Of a stretch of 64,000 nucleotides of DNA, positions 23,937-34,513 are shown piece after piece. The position numbers and the translations under genes are program-made. Below the pieces are notes generated by a model, which worked only from the letters and a program-made list of their open reading frames with translations, ran no database searches and was not told the origin of the DNA. Numbering within the stretch: the stretch's first letter is position 1; each line of letters starts with the position of its first letter. Source of the stretch: Vesta saturnalis (Eukaryota; Arthropoda; Insecta; Coleoptera; Lampyridae); contig JARFJB010001278.1 in assembly GCA_036346205.1 (NCBI GenBank), positions 3,664,001 to 3,728,000 of the forward strand, read 5' to 3'.

Positions 23937-26322
23937 CCAAATTCGAGGGCATGGGGATCTCGCTTATTATAAGAAATAGGATATAGGTTTAAATTCGGCA
24001 CTTTTGCTAAATTCGATGCCGAGTAATAATCTGAAAAGAAATTTGAGCTAACTCGAATGGATTTGGTTTTATACTCAAAAAACTAAAAATTTCGATTTTC
24101 GTTTTTCGCGTTTGGCCACCTTATTATTAGGAATTTTCAAAATTCGATTAAACATTATTAAGGCAACTTTTTACGCACAATACTAATACGGTATTAAAAA
24201 TATTATGCGACGTTTTGTTTATTCTGAACCATCATCAAGTTTAGTTTTTCTTATCTGGGTTAAGACATATTTTTATGGCGTTGGATGGAGAATGTTATGC
24301 TGATTTTAGCAATATATAACACTTCATGGTTTGGTCGACTGCGAACTAAAATACTCTTAAATTAAAAACTAAATATTACATTACCACGATACCCATGAAT
24401 CAAACAAAACTCAGGAGTTGGCTTTTGTCATGTCATTTTCTAATTGTAAAAAGGTTAATAACTGCAAGATCCTTCGTGTTTCTTTAGAATGTTTTCAAAT
24501 TCAGAAAAACGAGACATGATAAGGATATTTTATAGCTGCAATAGAAATAGTGTCAGAGCAGAACAAAGATATTTAGAGGAATATCCGGAGAGGCAGCAAC
24601 CAAACCAGAGATATTTTTTTAAATTAGACCAAAATTTGCGAGAATTTGGATGTTTTCAGAAACCTCGAAAAGCATATGGTAGCAGACTAGACAGAGATGC
24701 CGAAGAAGAAATATTACATCAGGTACTATTTGTTAGTATTATACTAATTATAAGAATTTCCACTCAGTTCACTGCTAATTTCAGCAGACATTTTTTGGAG
24801 AGTTATGACTTTATGTTATCCATCTTAGGTTCAAGAAAATCCTTCAACATCTACCAGAGACATAGAGCAAACTATTGAAGTGCCAAAAACGACAGTTTGG
24901 CGAGTGTTAAAGCAACTCCGTTATAAACCATTTAAGTTACACGTTAGTCAAACTCTTCGGCCTGGGGACGATATGAGACGGTTGGATTTTTGTAATCAAC
25001 TTAATACCAAAATGCTGGAAAATCGCAACTTTCTCAAGCAAATAATTTGGACGGATGAGTGCAATTTTTCCAGTAATGGAATGTTTAATCGTAATAACGA
25101 GCACTACTGGTCCGTTGAAAATCCACGAATTAACAGGCAAATGCGAGGACAAGGCCACCGGTCCTTTAATGTGTGGGTTGGAATCTGGAAGGATAGGCTC
25201 CTTGGACCAATTATTTACGAAGGTATCCTAACGTCTCAACGCTACCTCGCATTTCTAACACACGAAATATCAGACCTTTTGGATGATGTTCCGCTAAACG
25301 AAAGATGGACTCTCTGGTGGCAAATGGACGGAGCTCCTCCTCATAATGCTGCGATAATAAGTGAATATCTTAACGGCGAATTTCCTGATAAATGGATGGG
25401 AAATAGGGGACCACTTAGGTGGCCAGCAAGAAGTCCAGATTTAACCCCTTTAGATTACTTCCTCTGAGGCTATTTAAAAAATATGATTTATAACACGCCA
25501 CCGCAAAATATAGAAGAACTCCAGAATAGGGTTGTTAATGAACTCGTCAAATTCCCAGGCGAACCATTCAAAGAAGCGTAAACAATTGTAGAAAAAGAAT
25601 CCGTTACTGTATTCAAGAAGGAGGAAACTTGTTCGAACATTTATTATAATAATTTTTGTTTGTTTGTCTGTGTAATTATTTTGCTGTTACCTATCGATAA
25701 ATTTGCGTTGTCGCTATTATAACCGTGTTACTTGTTTGAGTTGTTTGTTAATGTTTTTTTTTAAATTGTTTAACTGTTTTTATATTTTTTTGGATGTTCT
25801 AACGAGTTTAACAAATTAAATAAGTAGCACTACTGTAATTATTCCTTGCTGGATCCAAGAAGGCGGAATCTTGTTCTTCGTATTTTTCTCATTATTTTAG
25901 TTCGCAGTCGAACAAACCATAAAGTGTTATATATTGCTAAAATCAGCATAACATTCTCCATCCAACGACATAAAAATATATCTTAACCCCCATAAGAAAA
26001 AATAAACCTGATGATGGTTCAGAATAAATGAAACGTCACATAATATTTTTAATACCGCATTAGTATTGTGCGTAAAAAGGTGCCTTAATAATGTTTAATC
26101 GAATTTTGAAAATTCCTAATAATAAGGTGGCCAAACGCGAAAAACGAAAATCGAAATTTTTAGTTTTTTGAGCATAAAACCAAATCCATTCGAGTTAGCT
26201 CAAATTTCTTTTCAGATTATTACTCGGCATCGAATTTAGCAAAAGTGCCGAATTTAAACCTATATCCTATCTCTTATAATAAGCGAGATCCCCATGCTTC
26301 CCCTCGAATTTGGGACAGCTTG
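23937..26322 (+). mobile_element. Mariner-like element B (DD41D), about 2.39 kb with about 420-bp TIRs
   Basis: The left end is GCTGTCCCAAATTCGAGGG and the right end is its inverse. Inverted similarity continues about 420 bp inward (23937-24356 against about 25900-26322), for example TTCGAGTTAGCTCAAATTTC. It interrupts the Penelope-like frame between LDVL and HRNDN. The uninterrupted plus copy at about 27046 shows the empty site, which contains a TA. The exact terminal bases are ambiguous by a few nucleotides. Confidence 0.88.
24489..25649 (+). pseudogene. DD41D mariner-like transposase with a likely 106-nt intron (element B)
   Basis: The start is ATG at 24489. The first part is a helix-turn-helix region (MIRIFYSCNRNSVRAEQRY). 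Removing 24723-24828 (GTACTA...CATCTTAG) joins EEEILHQ to VQENPSTSTRDIEQTIEV in frame; 106 nt is not a multiple of three, so splicing is needed for one protein. The catalytic blocks follow: IIWTDECNFSSNG (first Asp), WWQMDGAPPHNAA (second) and RSPDLTPLDYF (third), with 41 residues between the second and third Asp. A TGA at about 25465 replaces the usual Trp of FLWG. A one-base shift near 25575 precedes the normal ending RYCIQEGGNLFEHL and TAA at 25647. The gene is nearly complete with two lesions. Confidence 0.88.
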
Positions 26323-26570
26323 TGCAAGTACATCCAGGAATGGCAGTTTTTGTTCCGACTCCAATTCCATTGTGAATTTGATGGAGGGTGTGCGGCTATT
26401 TAGATGATCTAGGAATTCATCTAGCCTATGCTTGCCGTGTTGCCAAACTACGAAGGTACCGTCCACGTCTAAGCCACATCCTGTAGTTCTAATGCATATT
26501 GCCAGAAGTTCCATTATTGTGTTTACCGAGAGTTGCGTGCGTTCGGTTTGGTTGGAAACCATCAGAAGCT

Positions 26571-27676
26571 TCCAACCAAACCACGAAGAAATACTGGTAA
26601 GCTTCGACATTGTGAGCCTATTCACAAATGTGCCTACCGATAAGGCACTAACTATCATAAGGGACAAGCTGGAAAAGGATGAAACGTTAGACGAACGCAC
26701 GCAACTCTCGGTAAACACAATAATGGAACTTCTGGCAATATGCATTAGAACTACACACTTCCAGGTAGAAGACAAATTCTACCAACAAGAGTTTGGGATG
26801 GCGATGGGTTCCCCACTATCACCCATAGTGAGCAATATATATGGAAGACTTTGAAGACCAAGCGATATCAGAATTCACAGAAAAACCAAGGATGTGGCTT
26901 AGATACGTGGACGATACTTTCGTAGTTTGGCAACACGGCAAGCATAGGCTAGATGAATTCCTAGATCACCTAAATAGCCGCGCACCCTCCATCAAATTCA
27001 CAATCGAATTGGAGTCGAAACAAAAACTGCCATTCCTGGATGTACTTTTACACAGGAATGACAACACTTTCATGACAATTGTATACAAGAAACCCGCCCA
27101 CGCGGGGAGGTACCTACACTACAACTCCAATCACCACAAAAACGTGAAGTTAGGCGTGGCAAAATGCTTGTACGATAGAGCAAAAACAATATGCTCAAAA
27201 CAAGAGGGCCTGAACAAAGAAAAAGAAAATATCGCTAGAACACCCAAAGAAAATGGCTACCCCGATCTAACACCTAACCTAAACAGAGAAAGGGTAACCG
27301 AAAAAGAAGAACCTAAATATACAGCGATAATACCATATATACAAGGTACCTCAAACAAAATACGAAGGATAGGCAGCAAATCCAAGATACGCACTGCCTT
27401 CAAATCGACCAGAACCTCAGGGGAATACTAACCAAAACCAAACCATACAATGAAGATCAGAATTCCAAGAATTGTGTATACAACCTACCATGCGAATGCG
27501 GCAGAGCATACATAGGAGAGAGCAGTAGACCACTCAAAGTGAGAACTCAGGAACACAAGAACAACGTCCGTAACGACGAAACAGAAAGATCAAGAATCGC
27601 CGAACATGTCCGGAACGAAGACCACCGCATCAAATGGGATAACATACAGATAGTGGCAAAGGACGAGAACACAAGT
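26571..27676 (+). pseudogene. Penelope-like element copy, plus strand (RT and GIY-YIG)
   Basis: This copy begins SFQPNHEEILVSFDIVSLFT and continues with the RT core: EFGMAMGSPLSPIVSNIY, then the catalytic block WLRYVDDTFVVWQHGKH. KLPFLDVLLHRNDNTF, KPAHAGRYLHYNSNH and the GIY-YIG domain (NLPCECGRAYIGESS, AEHVRNEDHR) follow. Lesions include a two-base loss in an AT run after SNIY near 26838 and a one-base loss near 27410 before the nuclease domain. The 5' part of the element is missing; the copy starts at the head-to-head junction with the minus-strand copy, in an inverted GGTTTGGTTGGAA...TTCCAACCAAACC. Its 3' end joins a terminal repeat directly, cutting the nuclease C-terminus. Confidence 0.9.
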
Positions 27677-27890
27677 TCTAAAAAATATATATTGGATTAT
27701 TCAGTGGCTCAGGGGTAAAGGTGTCAGGCTAGTAAGTGAAAGGTACCAAGTTCGAATCTGAGAGTAGGCAAGTGCTTGGGAAAAAATTAGACTCGAGTGC
27801 GAAAACAGTCCTTCTCGGGACTAAGCCTGATGACGGAAGCAGAGTCCGCTTCCGAAACGTCGCGCTCAAAAAGCATAAACTGTGGAAATA
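27677..27890 (+). repeat. Penelope-like terminal repeat (pLTR), copy 3
   Basis: Begins AGTTCTAAAAAATATATATT directly after the truncated nuclease frame. Contains the tRNA-like segment 27696-27768, CAAGTGCTTGGGAAAAAA and the hairpin 27827-27861, then CTCAAAAAGCATAAACTGTG. It mirrors 22830-23066. Confidence 0.85.
27827..27861 (+). ncRNA. Hammerhead-like hairpin in the pLTR (candidate)
   Basis: CTGATGA (27827-27833), one C, GGAAGC (27835-27840), a 7-nt loop, GCTTCC (27848-27853), GAAAC (27854-27858), then GTC. Same arrangement and same caveats as the copy on the minus strand at 22866-22897. Confidence 0.45.
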
Positions 27891-29437
27891 GGCCGATAAA
27901 CTCCACTAATTACTAGCTTAATTAATTTTACTTTATTTCATAATTATTTAATAGATATTTTTGTTTTTTTACATAACAACTATTCTCAACATAATTTTTG
28001 TCTGTGTGTTCGTCCCATTTCAAACTTTGGTGGCTAAATCAAAGTGTGTGGCGCTGAACATAATTTATTTTTTTTTATTTCTATTTCTTTTCCTTTTCTT
28101 GCTGCGTGCTTTATTTTTTTCCAGTCCGCGCAACCAATGCCCTGTCCTTGCGGTTAGCCGGAACAATAGTTTAGGGCACTGTACGACAAATTTGCTGTCA
28201 TACGCTGTTCGTTTTCTAAACTTTGACTCGTGCGATAAAAACGGATCTTATGAAACTAGTTTCTTAACGTGCTATTTTAGTTCGCTGAAAAAAGAGTGTC
28301 GAGTATTAATAATAAATTACCTTCTGATTATGTGAAAAATCCTCTTTATTTTTTCCAAAATAAAAATCACCCCGAAAAAATTGTCTCAATTACCTTTAAT
28401 CAACTTGCGTATAACCAAAAACTTTTCTCGTGTATGTTCTATCCCGAGCAAATTACAGTAATCTTTCTCAATCCTTACCTGAACAAGTCGAACTCGAAAT
28501 GAATTATGAAAGTGATAGAAATTTTTAAGATAGGATACTCAATTTCGTAAATGATACTATAACACCTAAAAACAATATTCAAAATGAAAAGGTAAACACA
28601 TTTACAGCTCGGTGAATTGTTAACATGGGAAATATATAAAAAGTTAAATTATTGATTGATAAAAGAAAACTATAATATTTATCGTAAACATAAAACGTAA
28701 TTGTACGACAAAAAAGTGTAATGTCACAAAAATGCAGACTCCAAAATTAAAGCCATCAATTTTTCAAAACATAGAAATACATAGTATGTAAAAGAAAATT
28801 GCAACAATAAATCTGCTTTACAACTTGCGCACGGAGAATGTTAGGTTTATGGGCCATATAAATGCTCCCCCTCCTTCTCGATACAACGGGGAAAATGGCA
28901 TTCTCAACATTTTAATACCATTTAATAGCTGAGTAAAAATCAATAGCTTTATATTTTATACGAGGGCAATTCAATTCTACCAGATGTAACCTTATATTTT
29001 ATCTTTTTCGTACCTATAAAAGATTTTGTGTACAAAACATCTAATTTTTTAAGGTTATGATTGATATTTTCCCATTATACGCGCTTCTCTTTAGTTTTCC
29101 TAGATGTATTAACGAAATTACGAAGTTTGTGGAGATCCAGTTATGTATAGATCTAAATGTCGCGGTCGTTAAGTGCACGAACTTACATCTGTCATATTAC
29201 TTTTTTTGATCTTTTTTTACTTTTATTTCCTCTTTATAGCTCCATATATAAAGATAAATATATATACCTATATACAGCTAAGTTGTAAGAAAATTTAAGA
29301 AAACTTTTATGTTTACGACGGTTTTACGATAATGGAAATTAAAGTTGTAAGCTTTTATATTTCACGTTTTTGCCCTAATACCAATTTTTCAAAAAACAAG
29401 AGAACAAAATAAATTGGTTTATATCTAATTAACTTAC
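27891..29437. other. TOX-family intron, no element recognised
   Basis: AT-rich DNA up to the next TOX-family exon. Frames at 27961-28502 show no family resemblance and strong AT-codon bias, so I do not call genes. Confidence 0.4.
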
Positions 29438-29553
29438 TTTTGTGGTTCATTAGGATCCTTCTTCTTCTTTTTTTTCTGTACTTTTGGTTTCTTTTGAACT
29501 TTTGGTAAACCTTGATCTGCAGGTTCAGGTGACGGCCGTTTCATTGCTGTTAT
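29438..29553 (-). CDS. TOX: TOX-family gene, nuclear-localisation exon
   Basis: The exon lies between acceptor TTTTTCCTTAG and donor AAAA followed by GTAAGTTAA. It encodes ITAMKRPSPEPADQGLPK, then VQKKPKVQKKKKKKDPNEPQ plus two bases of a Lys codon. The basic run is a likely nuclear-localisation signal, and DPNEPQK is the conserved lead-in to the TOX HMG box. It starts in phase 0 and ends after two bases of a codon, matching its neighbours. It is an isolated 116-nt island with about 14-15 kb of transposon-rich intron on each side. Confidence 0.93.
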
Positions 29554-30261
29554 CTAAGGAAAAATAATTTCATTAACATCCAGAAGTAATCGTGTGTCAT
29601 AAATTAGAAACACATTTAATCCTACATTTACAAGAACTTGTGTTATAACGTGCCCATCTCAAGGTAGGGCGGCACATTAAACAGAAATGACAAATTGCAA
29701 TCTGATTAACTCGCTGCTGCGCGAGTAAAAGTGAAACTTTGGTGAAAATGAATTTAAGTCATTTTAGTACATAATTTTGAAGTTACTGTCGTTGTGTGGA
29801 GAGAGCCAAGTCATTTGAAGTAAAACTAGTTGCGTATCCAATTATGCTCATTGTGTTAAGTCAAATATCTGAGTCTGAGTTATGTTTAATTATCTCCATT
29901 TTATATTACTTATCAGAAACTATTGTGTGGTGCAAATAAAGTTAAGTCGGTTTAGCTCATTTTGCACACTTTTTAGTAATAGCAACGTAAATTTTAACCC
30001 CTACACATACATAACCTTAAAATTCATGCATATTGTCTGTTGTTTTTTCGCCGTATAAATATGCTCGAGTGAGCAAAGAATACTGAACATGGTGATAATT
30101 GCATGAGATGTGGTCCAAGTTCAAGGTCCAGATAAAAGTAAATAATGTCAGAAATAATAATATTTTGTTGTTCTTAAACTATTGAAATCATCCTACATGA
30201 ACTTCCTCTCTTAATTTTTAATGGTTTTCTAGATTTTGACTGTCCTGAGCAACCACAAAGC
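29554..30261. other. TOX-family intron
   Basis: No feature recognised between the TOX-family exon and an acidic ORF fragment. Confidence 0.4.
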
Positions 30262-30433
30262 ATGCCTAGTGATAATTTGAAAGAGTTTGAGGAAGATTCT
30301 GACGACAGTGTCAGAGATGCTGATTTTAGACCCACGTCAAGCGAGGAAGAGGATGATTTAGGAGAATCATATTCGATTGCTCGAGAAGAACATGATAGCA
30401 AAGATCAAGAGGGTGATTTAGACATGGGAAAAA
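30262..30433 (+). pseudogene. Acidic ORF fragment, unknown
   Basis: A Glu/Asp/Ser-rich stretch (DSDDSVRDADFRPTSSEEED) preceded by a splice-acceptor-like TGGTTTTCTAG near 30233. Similar acidic leaders occur at the N-terminus of several insect transposon proteins. Its frame runs into the left TIR of mariner-like element F, so any original gene was broken by that insertion. Function unknown. Confidence 0.3.
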
Positions 30434-31607
30434 GAATATTCAAAATACAAAAAAGTTATAAGAGAGACTTTTGATAGCTATGTTTACGCAAAATGGGACT
30501 TTTACTAAACCTCAAAATTTTAAAATTAATGTTAACACAGAAACAGAAGACCGTGTTTTAGCTTACGTCGAATTTAAACCTACTACATCTCTTCGTGAAA
30601 TTGCGAACGAGTGCAACACTTCCAAAGATGAAACCCACGTTATTTTGAAACAAAACAATTTTAAGCCATATCATTTTCGTATAGGAAATACGTTGAATGT
30701 TGAAGATTATCAGAAAAGATTACGTTTTGCTACATGGTTCATTAATGAAAGTCGAGTAAACAATCAATTCTCGAAAACCATTCTTTTTACCAATGAAAAA
30801 ATCATATCCAATAGTCCCAAGAAAATTCTCAAATTACTGTTCAGAGGAGAGATCAATATGCTTTTTCAATAAACGTTTGGTGCGGTATTATTGGTACCAA
30901 AATTTAAATTCCGAAAGATATCTAACTTTTTTACGAAACGAATTTGAAGAAATTTTGGACGACCTTCCGTTGAACATAATTCAAAATTTGAATTATTTTC
31001 AACACGACGGGGTATCAGCACACAATGGATTACTTGTGTGTATCTATTTACAGGAACGTTTTAATAACTGCATAGGAAATCGCGGTCCAATAGCTTGACC
31101 GCCGCGATCTCCAGACTTAACCCTCCTGGACTTTTTCTTGTGGGGTGCAATTAAAGACAGTGTGTACCGAGCAAAACCTGGTAATCTAGACGATTTCAAA
31201 AATAAAATTCGTGTTGTTATACAACAAATTAGAACCGAAAGTTTATTAAAAGTTCAAAACGAGATTTTAAAACGATGTCAAAGGTGTGTTCAAAATAATG
31301 GAGGGCATTTTTAAGCACTTCTATGATTGTGTTATCTATTTATATTTTTTGCAGTTATTCTACGTTGTAAGTTAAATTTATTTAGAACTTTTTTATTTTG
31401 ATAATGTAGTGCATTATTTCTTGTTTCCACAAAAGCTACAGATTTTTGAAAGCAGAAAAAATAAGCCATCGAATGAGTTCAGGCTCTGAACTCTTGTATG
31501 TTTGAGTTGTAGCTCGAAAAATAATTATTAAAAAAATGTTTTATTGACATTTTCCCATTTTGCAAAAGTCTCTCTTATAACTTTTTTCTATTTTCAATAT
31601 TAAAGAA
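30434..31607 (+). mobile_element. Mariner-like element F, short deleted copy
   Basis: An inverted pair AAAAAAGTTATAAGAGAGAC (about 30450) and its reverse complement (about 31570-31590) brackets a transposase fragment. The matched arms are only about 40 bp. The N-terminal helix-turn-helix coding part is missing, so the element is internally deleted. Exact ends are uncertain. Confidence 0.65.
30471..31314 (+). pseudogene. DD41D-type mariner-like transposase remnant (element F)
   Basis: The readable part starts in the second helix-turn-helix (TTSLREIANECNTSKDE, then NNFKPYHFRIGNTL). It runs through FATWFINESRVNNQFSKTIL, a degraded first catalytic block (LFTNEKIISNS, where Asp reads Asn), a deletion, LNSERYLTFLRNEFEEILDD, then NYFQHDGVSAHN (second Asp) and PPRSPDLTLLDFFLWGAIK (third Asp). 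The Trp before PPRSPD reads as TGA. It ends CVQNNGGHF and a TAA at about 31312. Forty residues separate the last two Asp, one fewer than in the relatives here. It is inactive. Confidence 0.82.
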
Positions 31608-31721
31608 GATATAGTCGATTGAACATTTGGACGATTTTTAGTTATTTGCAGATAGATAGAAAGTTGGCAACAATGTTAAATTTTCTTATCGGTATTTAAA
31701 TTATCATGTAATTCTGCCCAA

Positions 31722-31945
31722 CCATTGAGTAATGATGTAGTAAAGAGGCGCAATGTTGCCGGGAGTTTTGTCGATAGCAAATTGGGCTGAGAATTAGGCA
31801 GCGCGAGTATCATGTGTCGTCACTGCCGTGACCGTGTAGTGAAAGACGGTCACGTGATACTCGCGCCGCTTAGATCTCGGTGCAATTTTCTATCGACAAA
31901 ACTACCCGTAACGTTGCGCCTCTTTACTACATCATTACTCAATGG
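31722..31945. mobile_element. 224-bp near-perfect palindromic MITE with 5-bp duplication
   Basis: Two arms of about 100 bp are reverse complements: CCATTGAGTAATGATGTAGT opens the left arm and ACTACATCATTACTCAATGG closes the right. CGCGAGTATCATGTG and CACGTGATACTCGCG face each other near the centre. CCCAA directly flanks both sides, consistent with a target-site duplication. No coding capacity. It is unusually GC-rich for this window. Confidence 0.85.
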
Positions 31946-32027
31946 CCCAACTTTGCTAATTTAACCGACTCTGTATTTCTTATAATAACAAAGATAGCCA
32001 AAGAACGTGGGTAGATTCTAGACACCC

Positions 32028-32029
<2 letters not shown>

Positions 32030-32073
<44 letters not shown>
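32030..32073. repeat. (TA)n array at left edge of element C
   Basis: About 44 bp of AT dinucleotides immediately before the left TIR of mariner-like element C. Confidence 0.97.
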
Positions 32074-32078
<5 letters not shown>

Positions 32079-34513
32079 TGTCCCAAATTCGCTTTTCTAT
32101 AAAGGGATCTCGGCTTCTGTTATACTTACGGCAAAGGTTAAATGGGGAAAGTTTTAGAGGAAGCTTAGAGCATTCGATATCCGGTTTCAGATTTACGATC
32201 GGTCAATTGGTTTTGAAAATATCGGCAAAAAACCGAAAATGGCGGATTTCGTTTTTCGCCAGTAAATCCGAAATGGTTAATTTGACAGCTGTCACAATGG
32301 GAGATTATTCGGACACATTTTTAAGATGAATAAGATGGCGTGTATGACATGTCACAATCGTCTTTTGTTAACCCACAATCCGCCTCAACTTTCATATTTC
32401 TTATTGCCGCCATATTGGATTTTTAGATTTTTTTGAAAGAGCGCAATATTTCCAGTTTAGAGACGTCTCACAACTGCATAAAATTAGAGTTTCATCGAAA
32501 TATTACACTTTCTAAAGTTAGGTCTTATTTATTATTAGTAGGCCATGATTTATTTGTCGCAAAATAACATTAATAAATAATGTATAAAATTCTTTGAATT
32601 TTCAATAAAACATGAAATTAAATAACGACCTCTCAACAAGACAGATGTTTTGGGACAAATTCCCAGCTATGAGTGTGTTAAAAATAAAGCCAGAAAAATC
32701 GTCATTAATTTAATTAATACTTGAACCTTTGAATAACCTACAATAAAATTACAATTACAATAATTTGCAAAATGACGTCCATTTACATCGAGACATTTTT
32801 GACAATTGGTGACTGTTTTTTGTACAACCCTAGCAAGTGTATTTCCGTTAACACTATTTCTAAATGTATCCAAAACTCTCTGTCTCAGGATTTCTATGGT
32901 CGCAGGAGGATCAAACTCGTAGACCTCATTCTTTGTGTGACCCCAGAGGTAGAAATCCAAGGACGAAAGGTCAGGGGATCTAGGAGGCCAAGATATTGAA
33001 CCATTTAATGCAATAATTCTTTCAACAAACTGCTCCCTTAAGAAGTTTCTGACTTGAATGGTGTTGTGTGCCGGACGTCCATCCTGTTGAAACCAGGTTC
33101 TTCTGAACTCATCTTCGGTGAGAGTAGCTCGTAAAGCCGGCACAACCTGGTTTCGCAAAAGCTCTAGGTACCTCTGTCCGTTTAAGTTATAGTCAAACAA
33201 AAATGGTCCTATAAGTCGATTTCCTGCAATGATTAATATTTTATAATATATAGGTGCCCATCTAAAATAGGTAAGTTAGATTAAATTACCAATAATCCCA
33301 CACCAAACGTTACTTCCAAATCTGGTCTGTAGACGTCTCTCTGCCACTTCCTGAGGGTTTTCTACAGCCCAATGATGAATGTTGTGCTTATTAAAAACTC
33401 CACAGTTCGTAAACCTACTCTCATCAGACCACAAGACATGATTAACAAAATCGGGATTTTATTACACATTCTAGTATACCACTCGCAGAAGCGCATTCGT
33501 CTTGGAAAATCAGTTTCCTTAAGTCCTTGAACTATTGTGGGTTTGTATGGATAGTACTTATTCTTTTTTAACACTCTTTGTACCGTTGATTTTGACACAC
33601 GAATTTCCCGTTCTACCGTTCTTACCGCTGCACTGGGGTTTTCGTTGACAGCTTGTAAAATGTTTCTGTCACGATTTTCATTATCAATATTGTATCCGCT
33701 TTTAGGTTGTTCGAAGACCCCCTAGTTAATTAAATTAATTACAATTTTTCTGAAGTGGGTTTTATGAGGCTGCCGTCGTTCGGGGTACATCTCCAAATAC
33801 CTCGCTGAGGTAATGTCGGCGTTTCTGTTTGACTGCAAGTAAAGCGCTAACATGTCAAACTTTTCTTCATTTGAATAGGGAATACCGGCCATTTTTAACA
33901 CGCTTTTACAATTTGGGTGTCACGTTTATGATTTTAATGACAGAAAAGCGTACTACTTATGAAACACTACTGTGAAATATTTAACGTCAAAGTCAGAGCC
34001 ACCTTATATGGAAAAAATGAAACCCAATTTTACTGACAAATAAATCATGTCCTACTAATAATAATAAATAAGACCTAACTTTAGAAAGTGTGATATTTCG
34101 ATGAAACTCTTTTATGCACTTTTGAGACATCACTAAACTGGAAATATTGCGCTCTTTCCAAAAATCGAAAAATACAATATGGCGGCCAAAAGAAAAATGA
34201 AAGTTGAGGCAGATTGTGGGATAACAAAAGACGATTGTGACATGTCATACACGCCACCTTATTCGTCTTAAAAATTGTCCGAATAATCTCACATTGTGAC
34301 AGCTGTCAAATTAACCATTTCGAATTTACTGGCGAAAAACGAAATCCGCCATTTTCGGTTTTTCGCCGATATTTTCAAAACCAATTGACCGATCGTAAAT
34401 CTGAATCCGGATATCGAATGCTCTAAGCTTCCTGTAAAACTTTCCACATTTAATCTTTGCCGTAAGTATAACAGAAGCCGAGATCCCTTTATTGAGAAGC
34501 GAATTTGGGACAC

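Larger units (their letters stand above)
23119..26570 (-). pseudogene. Penelope-like element copy, minus strand, interrupted by mariner-like element B
   Basis: Reading leftward from 26570, the RT part includes TQLSVNTIMELLAICIRTT, then FVVWQHGKHRLDEFLDHLNS and KLPFLDVL. The mariner-like element (about 23937-26322) sits exactly there. Beyond it the frame 23952-23248 continues HRNDNTFITSVYRKPTHTG and ends in the GIY-YIG endonuclease domain (CVFNLPCECGRAYIGESS, then VRTEEHKNNV, AEHVWNED). Against the plus copy, this copy lost about 130 bp including the catalytic YVDD block, plus an upstream part of the RT, so it is dead. The nuclease portion is uninterrupted. Penelope-like elements copy RNA into DNA at target ends; RT plus GIY-YIG is diagnostic. 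Confidence 0.9.

Noticed and set aside
26260..26775. Long minus-strand frame extending over the plus-strand Penelope-like copy
   Set aside because: Only its part left of about 26570 is the true minus-strand RT; the rest is antisense of the plus copy across the head-to-head junction.
27961..28502. Hydrophobic frames in the TOX-family intron
   Set aside because: Composition reflects T-rich DNA; no conserved motifs were seen.
32078..34513. Two nearly identical short proteins at 32078-32329 (plus) and 34289-34513 (minus)
   Set aside because: They are the two terminal inverted repeats of element C read in opposite directions, not genes.
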